Below the pieces are notes generated by a model. It ran no database searches and was not told the DNA's origin. It saw only the letters and a program-made list of their open reading frames with translations. 64,000 nt of DNA, taken from Amycolatopsis vastitatis (GTDB taxonomy: Bacteria > Actinomycetota > Actinomycetes > Mycobacteriales > Pseudonocardiaceae). Shown one piece after another: positions 42,557-51,967 of this stretch. Made by a program: the position numbers and the translations under genes. The first letter of the stretch is position 1, and each line of letters opens with the position of its first letter. The stretch is taken from contig NZ_NMUL01000034.1 in the NCBI RefSeq assembly GCF_002234595.1, positions 59,813-123,812 on the forward strand, read 5' to 3'.

Positions 42557-45500
42557 CCTCGATCGCCCGCCGCGTCCACGACCGGGCCCTGCGGCACCCG
42601 GACGCCCTCGCCGTGTCCGACGGCGACCGCCGCCTCACCTACGCCGAGCTGGACGCGGGTGCCGCCGCCGTCGCGGAAGCCTTGTCCCGCCGCGGGATCC
42701 GCCCGGGTGATGCGGTCGCCGTCGCCCTCCCCCGCTCGGCGGAGCTGGTCCAGGTGATGCTGGGCATCCTGCGCCTCGGCGGCCAGGTCGTGCCGCTGGA
42801 CCGGCAGAGCCCGCCCGCGCGCCGCGACGTCATCCTCGCCGACGCGGGCGCGGCCGCCGTCGTCAGTGACGAACTGCCCGGCAGCACTCCAGCCGAGCTT
42901 CTGTCCGGGACCGCGGAAGCGGGCACGCCCGCCGAACCCGCGCCGGCGTCGTTCCTCTTCTCGACTTCCGGCACGACCGGGCGGCCCAAGGGCGTCGAGG
43001 TCCGCGACGCCGGGATCCTGCGGCTGGCCGAACCCGGCTGGCTCGACATCGGCACCCGGTTCGCCTGCCTGGCCAACCCCGCCTTCGACGCGATCAGCTT
43101 CGAGGTGTGGGTGCCGCTGCTGACCGGCGGCACGTGCGTGATCCTCGACGACGAGACCGTCCGCGACCCGCGGGCGTTCGCCGGCGCGCTCGTCCGGGAG
43201 CGAGTCGACACGATGTTCGTGACCGCGACGCTGTTCAACGCGGTCGCCGAGGCCGTGCCGGGGAGCTTCGCCACCGTGCGCCGGGTCGTCATCGGCGGCG
43301 AGCAGCTCAACGCCCCGCTGATCCGCCGCTGGTACCAGGCCAACCCCGAGTCGCCGACGCGGCTGCAGAACGGCTACGGCCCGACCGAAACGACGACGTT
43401 CGCGCTCAGCTACGCCATCCCGCGGGGCTTCGACGGCGACGTCGTGCCGATCGGCCGTCCGCTGCCGGGCACCGGCGCGGTCGCGGTGACGCCGGACGAG
43501 CGCGTGGCCGCCGAAGGCGAGGTCGCCGAGCTGTACATCTCCGGGGCGGGCGTCGCCCTCGGGTACCGCGGCCTGCCCGCGGAGACCGGACAGCGGTTCG
43601 TCCGGCTGCCGTGGCTGGACGAAGGCCGCGCGCGGTTCTACCGCACCGGCGACCTGGTCCGCGTGCTGCCGGGCGGCCGGTACGCCTACGTCGGGCGCAC
43701 CGACCGGCAGGTGAAGGTCCGCGGGTTCCGGATCGAGCCGGGCGAGCTGGAGCAGCGGCTCCTGGCCCACCCGGAGATCCGGCAGGTGCACGTGGCCGTG
43801 CGCCGGGCGGCCACGGCGGAGCTGCTCGCCTTCGTCGTGGCGGGCGAGCTGTCCTACGACGCGTTCGAGGCGCACCTGAGCGAGACAGTGCCGGCCTACA
43901 TGCGGCCCCACCACGTGTTCCGCGTCGACGAGCTGCCGCGGAACGCGAACGGGAAGGTCGACGAAGCCGCGTTGCTGGCCGGCGGGTTTTCACCGTGGCG
44001 GCCGGACACCGGCGGCGAGGCGACCGCGTGGGAGCGCGAAGTCCTAGCCGTGGTCACGGAGACTCTCGACGTCCCGGATCTTCATCCCGGCGACACGTGG
44101 CTGCGGTCCGGGGGCGACTCGCTGAAGGCGTTGCGGCTGCGGTTCGCGATCCGGGAACGCTGGGGCGCGGACCTCGCGCCCTCGGTCGTGCAACGCGGGA
44201 CGTTCGCCGACCTCGCCGCTGCCGTCTCCGCGGCCGGGCGCGCGGCGTACCCGGAACCAGGCCCGCCGACGACCGCCGCGTCGGCCCCGGCGACCAGCGA
44301 GCAGCAGCGGCTTTGGCTGCTGCAGCAACGGAATCCGGCTTCCACGGCGTACCACGTGCCCCTCGCGTTCCAGGTCACCGGCGACCCCGACGTCGATGCC
44401 CTGCGCCGGGACGTGCGGGCTCTGGTAGAGCGGCACCCCGCACTGCGGACGGCGTTCGAGGCGACTCCCGACGGCTTGCGGCAGGTGGCGAAGGCGCCGT
44501 ACGACCCGTGGACCGAGCCCGCCGAGGACTTCTTCACCGCGCCCTTCGATCTCGCCTCGGGTCGGCTGATGCGGACGGCCTGGCGACCCGATGGCACCTT
44601 TTTACTGTGCCTGCACCACATCGCGGTCGACGGCTGGTCGCTGAACATCCTGTTCCGGGAACTGTCCGGCGCCGAACCGCGGCCGGACGCGCACACACTG
44701 TTCGACTTCGCCGCGTGGCAGTCCCGCTGGTTCACCTCCACCGGCTATCGCGCCCAGCTGACCGGCCGCTTCGACGACGCCGAGCGCCTCGGTGAGGCGT
44801 CTCTGGCAGGGCGCCTGCACACGACTCGCATCGGCCGCGAGCGCGTCGACGAGTGGGCTGCCGAACTGGGCCTCACCCGCTTCCAGCTCCTGCTCGGCGT
44901 GTTCGCCTGGAGCCTCTACGCGGTGACCGGGCGGACCCGGCCCCGGATCGCCGCCCCGGTGGCGAACCGGCCGGTGCGGGCGTTCGAGGACAGCGTCGGG
45001 ATGTTCGCCAACACCGTGCGGCTGCCGCTTTCCGTGGACCCGGACGAGGACCTGGGCGCCCAGGTCCGGCGGCTCGGCGAGGCCGCGGGGGCGGCACTGG
45101 ACCACCAGGACGTCGCGTTCGCCGACCTCGACCCCGGGTATGCGGCCTTCGACTACCTGTTCGTCCTGGAGAACACCGACTTCGGCGCGCTGCGCCTGCC
45201 CGGCTGCTCGATCAGTCCACAGTGGATCGAGGCGGCCGAGGCCAAGTGCGCGCTGACGCTGTCGGTCGTCGAACGGCTGGACGGCTTCGACTGCCTGTGG
45301 GAGTACGGCGAAGGCCACTTCACCGAAGCCGAAGCGGCAGCCCTCGGCGAAGTCTTCGACCGCGCCTTGCACGGCGACGCCCGGACTCCGGACCGTCGCG
45401 ACCACGGCCGTGGTCACTTTGCCGAGTTGACGTGGGAAACCGTGGCGGAAGGCTTCGCGCGTCAGGTCGCGCGGACGCCCGGCGCCCCGGCGCTGACCGG

Positions 45501-48500
45501 CGACACGACACTGACCTACGCCGAGCTGGACGCGCACGCGGCCCGGCTCGCGGCCACCCTGCCGGGCGACGCCACCGACATCGCGCTGTACTTCCGGCCG
45601 TCGGCCGAGCACGTCGTCGCGCTCCTCGCCCTCGCGCGGCTGAACATCACCGCCGTGCCCCTCGACCCCGCGTACCCGCCGGAGCTGCTGCGCGACATGC
45701 TCGACCGGGCCCGGCCGCGCTGCGTCCTGCTCGCCCCCGGCGAAATGTTCGACACGGACATCGAGCGGCGGTTCGTCACGCTCACCGACGAGCCGGTGCC
45801 GGACGTCCCCGCCCGGCACACCGGACGTCCGCTCTACACGCTGTTCACCTCGGGCTCGACCGGCGTGCCGAAGGGCGTGCGCGTCCCGGACCGCACCCTG
45901 GCCAACCTGCTGCAGTGGCAGGACGCGCCGCCCGCGGCGACCCAGCAGTTCTCGATGCTGTCGTTCGACGTGTCGTTCCAGGAAATCTTCACGACCCTCT
46001 GCGGCGGCGGCAGGCTGCACCTGATCCGCCCGGAATGGCGCCACGACGTCCCAGCACTGCTGACCCAGCTGGAATCCGCCGGCATCGAACGGATCTTCCT
46101 GCCGTACGTGGCGTTGCAGCTGCTCGCCGAGCACGGCGTCCGGCTCGGGCGGTACCCGTCGCGGCTGCGGGACGTGATCACCGCCGGCGAGCAGCTGGTG
46201 TGCACCCCGGCGATCCGCCGGTGGTTCGCCGGGCTGCCCGGCGCGCGCCTGCACAACCACTACGGGCCGACCGAAACCCACGTCGTCAGCGCGCTGACCC
46301 TCGACGGCGATCCGGCGGACTGGCCGGACCGGCCCGCCATCGGCCGTCCGGTGGCGAACGCGGTCCTGCGGATCGCCGACGCCGCGGGGGCGCCCTTGCC
46401 GCCGGGCCAGGTCGGCGAGCTGCTCATCGGCGGGCTCGCGGCGAACCGCTGCTACCTCGGCGAAACGGCTCCGGAGAAGTTCGCCGAGCTGCCGGAGCTG
46501 TACTACCGCACCGGCGACCTCGCGCACTTCGACCGCGCCGGGCTGCTGCACTTCGACGGCCGCGCCGACCGGCAGGTCAAGCTCAGCGGGCACCGCCTGG
46601 AACTCGGGCAGGTCGAAGCCGCGCTGCTGCGGCACCCCGACGTCGTCAACGCGGTCGTCGCGGTTCGGGATGACCGGCTGGCCGCGTTCCTGGAGTGCCG
46701 CCGGACTCCGGCGGCTTCCGAGCTGACGGATTTCCTGCGGCCGCTGCTGCCGCCGCACGCGCGGGTCGACCGCTTCCGCGTCGTCGACGCCCTGCCGCGC
46801 ACGCCGAGCGGGAAGCTGGACCGGGACGCCGCGGCCCGTGCGGCGGGAACGGACCTCCAGCGGACGGCGGCCCGGCCGTCGAGCGAGCTGGCGGCGCTGT
46901 TCGAGGAGGTGACCGGCGCGCCGATCGGTCCGGACGAGACGTTCTTCGCCGCCGGTGCCAGTTCCCTGTCGCTGATGCGGTTCCACTTGCGCTGCGCGGA
47001 GGCGGGGTACCGGTTCACCGTGGCGGACCTCTTCGAGCACGTCACGCTCCGGGACCTGACGCGGCACCTCGAAAGCGGCCCGGCTGCGGCCACCTTGACT
47101 TCCCGGCCCGCCGCCGACGAGCCGGTGGCCGTCGTCGGCATGGCGGTGCGGCTGCCCGGCGCGCGGGACCTGGCGGCGTTCTGGGACCTGGTCGTTTCCG
47201 GCCGCCGCGGCATCGAGGAGTTCCCGGCCGCCGACGGCCTGGTCGGTGCGCGCAGCCTCCTGGACGATCCCCTGGCGTTCGACCCGGAGCACTTCGGGAT
47301 CAGCCACCGCGACGCGGCGCTGATGGACCCGCAGCAACGGCAGTTGCTGATGGCGTGTGTGGAGGCGTTGTCGCACGCCGGGATCACGTCGGGTGCCGGC
47401 GTCGGGCTGATCGCGGGCTGTGGCGAGAACACGTACTTCCAGCAAATGCTGCGCGAAGCCGACCCGTCCGCGCTGCCGGACGGCTTCCAGCTGGCCCTGC
47501 ACCACGAGAAGGACTTCCTGGCCACGAAGGTGGCGTACCACCTCGACCTGACCGGTCCGGCGCTGACGACGCAGACGGCGTGCTCGAGTTCGCTGGTCGC
47601 GGTCCACCAGGCGGCGGGGATGCTGCGCGGCGGCGAGGCGGAGGTGATGCTGGCGGGCGGGGTGCTCGTCGACGTCACCCTGGCCGGGGGCTACCGGTAC
47701 CGGCCGCAGCACATCTTTTCGCCGGACGGCCACTGCCGCCCGTTCAGCGACGACGCGGACGGCACGGTGGGCGCGAGCGGCGTCGGCGTGGTGGTGCTGA
47801 AGCCGCTTTCGGCGGCTCGTCGTGACGGCGACACGGTGTACTCGGTGATCACGGGCTCGGCCCTGACCAACGACGGCGCGGTGAAGCAGGGCTACAGCGC
47901 ACCGTCGCCGGCGGGGCAGCGCGAGGCGATCCGGGCCGCTCTCCGGCGGGCCGGGCGCCCGGGCGCCGACGTCGGCTACGTGGAGACGCACGGAACCGGC
48001 ACCCGCCTCGGCGACCCGATCGAGGTGGCGGCCCTGCGCGAGGCGATGCCCGATTCGGTGGGCTGCGCGTTGTCCTCGGTGAAGAGCCAGCTCGGCCACC
48101 TGGGCGCGGCGGCCGGGGTGGTGGGCTTGATCCGCGCGACCTTGGCGGTGTTCCACGGCGTGCTGCCGCCGACGGTGGACTTCCGCGTGCCCAATCCGGC
48201 GTTGGACCTGGGTCCGTTCCGGGTGCCGACGTCCGCCGAACCGTGGCCCGCGGGCCCGCGGGTGGCGGGGGTGAGCAGCTTCGGCATCGGCGGGACGAAC
48301 GCGCACGTGGTGCTGGAGTCGGTCCGCCCGGTATCGCCCGCGCGCCCGGATCCGTCGCGGTGCCTGGTGCTTTCGGCGCGCAGCGCGGCCGCGTTGCGTC
48401 TCGAGGCGGCTCGGGTGGCGGAATATCTGACGGCGCATCCGGGGTCCTATGTGGACGTACTCCGGCACTTGCAGTCGGGCCGCCGGGAAGGCCCCTGGCG

Positions 48501-51045
48501 CTTGGCGGCGGCCTGCGAGGACGCGGCCGAGGCAGTCGCGTGGCTGCGCACGGCCGAGCCCCGGGAGATCGCCCCCCGTGGCACCGGCTCCGTCGCTGTA
48601 GTGAATGACTCATTCCAGTCGTCCGGTGACATGAATGAGTCATTCACTACAGCGGGACCGCCTGCCGAACTCGCCACCGCGTGGCTGGCAGGCGCTTCCG
48701 TCGATTGGGACAGCTCCCCCGCCCCCGCGCCGTGGGACTTCCCGCCGCCCGCCTTCGCCGCGCGGGACTTCGACTTCCCGCGGCGGGCCACCACCACCCG
48801 GCTGCCCGAAAGCGAATGGCTCCACCAGCCCACCTGGGTCCGCCTGCGGCGGGCAACGACCGCAGCCCGGACCGACCGCATCCTCGTCATCTCCGGCGAA
48901 GGCCCGCTTGACGCGCCGGCCCTCGACGCCGCCTACGCGCGCGTCGTCCGGGTTCACGCGGCGGACCACTTTGCCCGCCGAAGCCCCGGCTCCTTCGAAG
49001 CCGACCCCGCCGACACCGCGCACCTGCGTCAGGTACTGGATGCGCTGCCGGACCGGGAAATCGACTGGCTCCACACCCTCCCCCTCGGCATCACCGGACC
49101 GGTCGGCGAAGAGTCGCTGAATCGGGCGCAATGGGCCTGCGTCGACACCCCCGCCGCCCTGCTGCGGGCCGTCCGCGACCGTCCACTCAGGACATGGTGG
49201 ATCTCCGCCGGCGCCGCAGCCGCCACCACGGCCGTCACGCGCCCCGAGGCCGGGCTGCTCGCCGGGATCACCGCCGTCGGTCCCCAGGAAACCGGCGTGC
49301 CCGGCCACTGGGCCGACCTCCCCGGCCCCGGCCTGGACCTCCTCGCCGACCTGCTCACCGGGCCGACCCCGCCCGAGCGCGTCGCCCTCCGAACCGGGTT
49401 CTGGTGGGTCCGAGACAGCGCTCCGGCCACCGCCGGCGAGCCCGTCGTCCACGACGGAACCCACCTCGTCCTCGGGGGCACCGGCGGTATCGGGACCGCC
49501 GTCGCCGAGGAACTGCTGACCCGCACCGCCGGCCGCGTCATCCTGCTCGCGCGCCACCCCCACCTGCCCGAAGCGCTCAAACCGTGGGCCGACCGCGTCG
49601 ACCTGCTGGCCGCCGACCTCACGACCGTCACCGTCGACGAGATCCCCGGTCCCCTCACCGGAATCGTGCACGCGGCCGGGACGCCGACCGGCGGCCTCAT
49701 CGCCACCCGAGGCGAAGGCACGCAAGACGTCAAACTCGCCGCCGCCCTCCTCGTGGAACGGCTCATCGAACGCGATCGACCCGAGCTCGCCGTCTACTGC
49801 TCGTCGCTGTCGGCGCAGTTCGGCGGCACCGGCCAGCTCGACTACGCCGCCGCCAACGGGTTCCTCGACGCGCTCGCCCACCGCGACGGCCCGACCGCCC
49901 GGCTCTCCCTCGGCTGGGACGTCTGGCGCGACAGCGGCATGGCCGTCACGGCCCTGGAAACCGATGCCCGGCACCAGGCCCACCTCGCCGTCGGCCTGAG
50001 CGACGACGAGGGCCGACGCACCTTCGCCCGCGCGCTGGGGACGGGCCTCCCACAGCTCCTGATCGCGACAACCGGCCTCGAAGCCGCTCGCGGCTTCCAC
50101 GAACGCGACACCACACCAAGGGCCAAACCGGCCGGAGCGGACCTGACCGAAGAAGTCCGCGCCCTCCTGGGCGTCGCCGAACTCGACCCGGACGTGCCGC
50201 TCTACGACCTCGGCGCCGACTCCCTGACCCTGCTGGACGTCGTCGAGTCGGTGAAACGCCTCTACGGCGTCGACCTCGACCTCGCCTGGCTCGGCCCGGA
50301 GGTGACGATGTCGGCGTTGCTCGCGAAGCTCGAACAAGCCGCCGAGACCGGCGAAGTCGTGGTGCAGGTCTGGCGCGAAGGGACGACGCGGGAAGTCGTC
50401 TGCCTCGTGCACCCCGTCGGCGGGGACGTCCACGCGTACCGGCCGCTCGTCGACGCCCTGCCACCCGAACTCGGGGTCTGCGTGATCGCCGACCCGGCGC
50501 TGAGCCGCCCGGAACCACCCGGGTGGTCCGTCGAGGACCGGGCCCGCCGCTACTACACGGCGATGCGAACGCGGTTCCCCGGGCACGCATGGCAGCTGGC
50601 CGGGTGGTCGTTCGGCGCCTGGGTCGCGACCGGGATGGCCGCCGAGGCCGAGGCGGCCGGGCAGCCGGTGCGGGCACTGCACCTCATCGACCCGCCGCCG
50701 CCCGGCGCGAGCGCCGCGGACTACAGCGACGCGCAGCTGGAGACCGTCTTCGAGCGCGAGCTGGGTGCCTCCGGCGGCACCGCGGGCGAGCACGCCCGGC
50801 GGCTCGCCCGCGCGTGCCGGGCCAACCTGCGCAGCATGGCCGGGCACGACCTGCCCCGCCTGGCCGCGACACCCAGCCACGTCTGGCTCGCCGCCGAAGC
50901 CGAACCCGGCTTGCCGGTGGCGGGCCGCGACGGCTGGCGAGCGCTGCTGCCCGAACCGAGCCACTGGCACGAACTGCCCGCCACCCACTACGGCATCGTG
51001 CGCGCCCCGCACGTCACCGAAGTGGCCGCGGCCATCGGACTGTGA
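42553..51045 (+). CDS. Hybrid NRPS-PKS, A-PCP-C-A-PCP-KS-KR-ACP-TE
   Basis: A 2830-residue hybrid. Order and landmarks: A1 (FSTSGTTGRPKG near 135), PCP1 (SGGDSLKAL near 520), C (LHHIAVDGWS near 690), A2 (FTSGSTGVPKG near 1098), PCP2 (GASSLSLMRF near 1470), KS (TACSSS near 1675, ETHGTGT near 1812, KSQLGH near 1845), KR (GGTGGIG near 2308), ACP (GADSLTLLDV near 2555), TE (GWSFGAW near 2686). No AT domain lies between KS and KR. The A2 pocket reads D-V-Q-F-I-A-H-V-V, the proline code; A1 reads D-A-F-V-V-G-G-T-F, aliphatic. The predicted product is an aminoacyl-proline extended by one reduced malonate. Residues near 2015-2034 are encoded by a palindromic repeat. Confidence 0.93.
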   Translation: MTSIARRVHDRALRHPDALAVSDGDRRLTYAELDAGAAAVAEALSRRGIRPGDAVAVALPRSAELVQVMLGILRLGGQVVPLDRQSPPARRDVILADAGAAAVVSDELPGSTPAELLSGTAEAGTPAEPAPASFLFSTSGTTGRPKGVEVRDAGILRLAEPGWLDIGTRFACLANPAFDAISFEVWVPLLTGGTCVILDDETVRDPRAFAGALVRERVDTMFVTATLFNAVAEAVPGSFATVRRVVIGGEQLNAPLIRRWYQANPESPTRLQNGYGPTETTTFALSYAIPRGFDGDVVPIGRPLPGTGAVAVTPDERVAAEGEVAELYISGAGVALGYRGLPAETGQRFVRLPWLDEGRARFYRTGDLVRVLPGGRYAYVGRTDRQVKVRGFRIEPGELEQRLLAHPEIRQVHVAVRRAATAELLAFVVAGELSYDAFEAHLSETVPAYMRPHHVFRVDELPRNANGKVDEAALLAGGFSPWRPDTGGEATAWEREVLAVVTETLDVPDLHPGDTWLRSGGDSLKALRLRFAIRERWGADLAPSVVQRGTFADLAAAVSAAGRAAYPEPGPPTTAASAPATSEQQRLWLLQQRNPASTAYHVPLAFQVTGDPDVDALRRDVRALVERHPALRTAFEATPDGLRQVAKAPYDPWTEPAEDFFTAPFDLASGRLMRTAWRPDGTFLLCLHHIAVDGWSLNILFRELSGAEPRPDAHTLFDFAAWQSRWFTSTGYRAQLTGRFDDAERLGEASLAGRLHTTRIGRERVDEWAAELGLTRFQLLLGVFAWSLYAVTGRTRPRIAAPVANRPVRAFEDSVGMFANTVRLPLSVDPDEDLGAQVRRLGEAAGAALDHQDVAFADLDPGYAAFDYLFVLENTDFGALRLPGCSISPQWIEAAEAKCALTLSVVERLDGFDCLWEYGEGHFTEAEAAALGEVFDRALHGDARTPDRRDHGRGHFAELTWETVAEGFARQVARTPGAPALTGDTTLTYAELDAHAARLAATLPGDATDIALYFRPSAEHVVALLALARLNITAVPLDPAYPPELLRDMLDRARPRCVLLAPGEMFDTDIERRFVTLTDEPVPDVPARHTGRPLYTLFTSGSTGVPKGVRVPDRTLANLLQWQDAPPAATQQFSMLSFDVSFQEIFTTLCGGGRLHLIRPEWRHDVPALLTQLESAGIERIFLPYVALQLLAEHGVRLGRYPSRLRDVITAGEQLVCTPAIRRWFAGLPGARLHNHYGPTETHVVSALTLDGDPADWPDRPAIGRPVANAVLRIADAAGAPLPPGQVGELLIGGLAANRCYLGETAPEKFAELPELYYRTGDLAHFDRAGLLHFDGRADRQVKLSGHRLELGQVEAALLRHPDVVNAVVAVRDDRLAAFLECRRTPAASELTDFLRPLLPPHARVDRFRVVDALPRTPSGKLDRDAAARAAGTDLQRTAARPSSELAALFEEVTGAPIGPDETFFAAGASSLSLMRFHLRCAEAGYRFTVADLFEHVTLRDLTRHLESGPAAATLTSRPAADEPVAVVGMAVRLPGARDLAAFWDLVVSGRRGIEEFPAADGLVGARSLLDDPLAFDPEHFGISHRDAALMDPQQRQLLMACVEALSHAGITSGAGVGLIAGCGENTYFQQMLREADPSALPDGFQLALHHEKDFLATKVAYHLDLTGPALTTQTACSSSLVAVHQAAGMLRGGEAEVMLAGGVLVDVTLAGGYRYRPQHIFSPDGHCRPFSDDADGTVGASGVGVVVLKPLSAARRDGDTVYSVITGSALTNDGAVKQGYSAPSPAGQREAIRAALRRAGRPGADVGYVETHGTGTRLGDPIEVAALREAMPDSVGCALSSVKSQLGHLGAAAGVVGLIRATLAVFHGVLPPTVDFRVPNPALDLGPFRVPTSAEPWPAGPRVAGVSSFGIGGTNAHVVLESVRPVSPARPDPSRCLVLSARSAAALRLEAARVAEYLTAHPGSYVDVLRHLQSGRREGPWRLAAACEDAAEAVAWLRTAEPREIAPRGTGSVAVVNDSFQSSGDMNESFTTAGPPAELATAWLAGASVDWDSSPAPAPWDFPPPAFAARDFDFPRRATTTRLPESEWLHQPTWVRLRRATTAARTDRILVISGEGPLDAPALDAAYARVVRVHAADHFARRSPGSFEADPADTAHLRQVLDALPDREIDWLHTLPLGITGPVGEESLNRAQWACVDTPAALLRAVRDRPLRTWWISAGAAAATTAVTRPEAGLLAGITAVGPQETGVPGHWADLPGPGLDLLADLLTGPTPPERVALRTGFWWVRDSAPATAGEPVVHDGTHLVLGGTGGIGTAVAEELLTRTAGRVILLARHPHLPEALKPWADRVDLLAADLTTVTVDEIPGPLTGIVHAAGTPTGGLIATRGEGTQDVKLAAALLVERLIERDRPELAVYCSSLSAQFGGTGQLDYAAANGFLDALAHRDGPTARLSLGWDVWRDSGMAVTALETDARHQAHLAVGLSDDEGRRTFARALGTGLPQLLIATTGLEAARGFHERDTTPRAKPAGADLTEEVRALLGVAELDPDVPLYDLGADSLTLLDVVESVKRLYGVDLDLAWLGPEVTMSALLAKLEQAAETGEVVVQVWREGTTREVVCLVHPVGGDVHAYRPLVDALPPELGVCVIADPALSRPEPPGWSVEDRARRYYTAMRTRFPGHAWQLAGWSFGAWVATGMAAEAEAAGQPVRALHLIDPPPPGASAADYSDAQLETVFERELGASGGTAGEHARRLARACRANLRSMAGHDLPRLAATPSHVWLAAEAEPGLPVAGRDGWRALLPEPSHWHELPATHYGIVRAPHVTEVAAAIGL
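48595..48653. repeat. Palindromic repeat inside the NRPS-PKS coding sequence
   Basis: Perfect 21-bp arms (48595-48615 and 48633-48653, core gtagtgaatgactcattc and its complement) surround a 17-nt loop. It is AT-richer than everything around it and is translated in frame as VVNDSFQSSGDMNESFTT in the linker after the KS domain. I associate such palindromes with intergenic regions in Amycolatopsis; here it has entered a coding sequence without breaking it. Confidence 0.85.
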
Positions 51046-51067
51046 GACCCACAGCGGAAAGGAAACC

Positions 51068-51940
51068 ATGGAGCAGTACGAACTCGACGCCGTCAAGCGG
51101 ATCACGACGCGACCGGCGCGCGACTACCGGACGTTGGCGGTGCGGGGCCTGACCCCCGTCCTCGGCGCCGAAGTCACCGGGCTCGACCTGACCCGGGAGC
51201 TGACCGACGAACAGCTCACCGAGCTCAAGACGGCGTTCCTGGACCACCACGTGCTGGTGTTCCGCGACCAGGACATCAGCGTGGAAGACCACAAGCGCCT
51301 CGCCGCGAGCTTCGGCGAGCTGCGCCCGGTGAACCCGCCGCCCGAGCACGGCGACCCGTACATCCTCGAAGTCGCGACCGCACCGGAGTCGGCCAACGTG
51401 TTCGGCAACGGCTGGCACGCAGACGGCACCGCCGACGCGGAGCCGTCGCTGGGCTCGATGCTCCACATCACGCGGATGCCTGAGCCGGGCAGCGGCGGCG
51501 ACACGCTCTTCGCGAACATGCACCTCGCCTACGACATGCTGTCGCCGAAGCTGAAGGAGCTGCTGGCCGGGCTGACCGCGATCCACGACGGCGCGCACGC
51601 CTTCCGCGGCCACAAGATCCCCGAGGGCTACGAGCCGCCGGTCAGCGAGCACCCCGTGGTGGTGCGGCACCCGGAAACCGACCGGCCGCTGCTGTACGTC
51701 AACCCGGCTTACACCTCGCGCATCCCGCAGCTGTCGGCCGACGAGAGCCAGGCGGTGCTCGACCTGCTGTTCTCGGTCGTGCCGAACCGGCCGATGCTGG
51801 CGTGCCGCGTGCGCTGGGCGCCGAACACGCTGGTGTTCTGGGACAACCGCTGCGTCCAGCACCACGCGACGTACGACTACTACCCGCACACCCGCTTCGG
51901 CCACCGCGTCGCGATCAACGGCGGCCCGCTCAAAGGCTGA
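51068..51940 (+). CDS. TauD/TfdA-family Fe(II)/2-oxoglutarate dioxygenase
   Basis: A 290-residue oxygenase. The 2-His-1-carboxylate iron site is WHADGT (about residues 118-123) with the distal His in CVQHHATYDY; the Arg for 2-oxoglutarate lies in HTRFGHRVAI. It sits 22 bp after the hybrid synthetase with its own GGAAA site. A TauD homologue is a core gene in the detoxin/rimosamide clusters I recall, where it hydroxylates the proline-derived ring; the same job is expected here on a carrier-bound or released intermediate. Length and motifs are normal for the family. Confidence 0.9.
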   Translation: MEQYELDAVKRITTRPARDYRTLAVRGLTPVLGAEVTGLDLTRELTDEQLTELKTAFLDHHVLVFRDQDISVEDHKRLAASFGELRPVNPPPEHGDPYILEVATAPESANVFGNGWHADGTADAEPSLGSMLHITRMPEPGSGGDTLFANMHLAYDMLSPKLKELLAGLTAIHDGAHAFRGHKIPEGYEPPVSEHPVVVRHPETDRPLLYVNPAYTSRIPQLSADESQAVLDLLFSVVPNRPMLACRVRWAPNTLVFWDNRCVQHHATYDYYPHTRFGHRVAINGGPLKG

Positions 51941-51967
51941 CCCGTCTTTCTCGAGGAGTTCTGCTGC

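Noticed and set aside
44602..48468. 1288-codon open frame antisense to the NRPS-PKS
   Set aside because: Same reason: an antisense shadow without domains or ribosome site.
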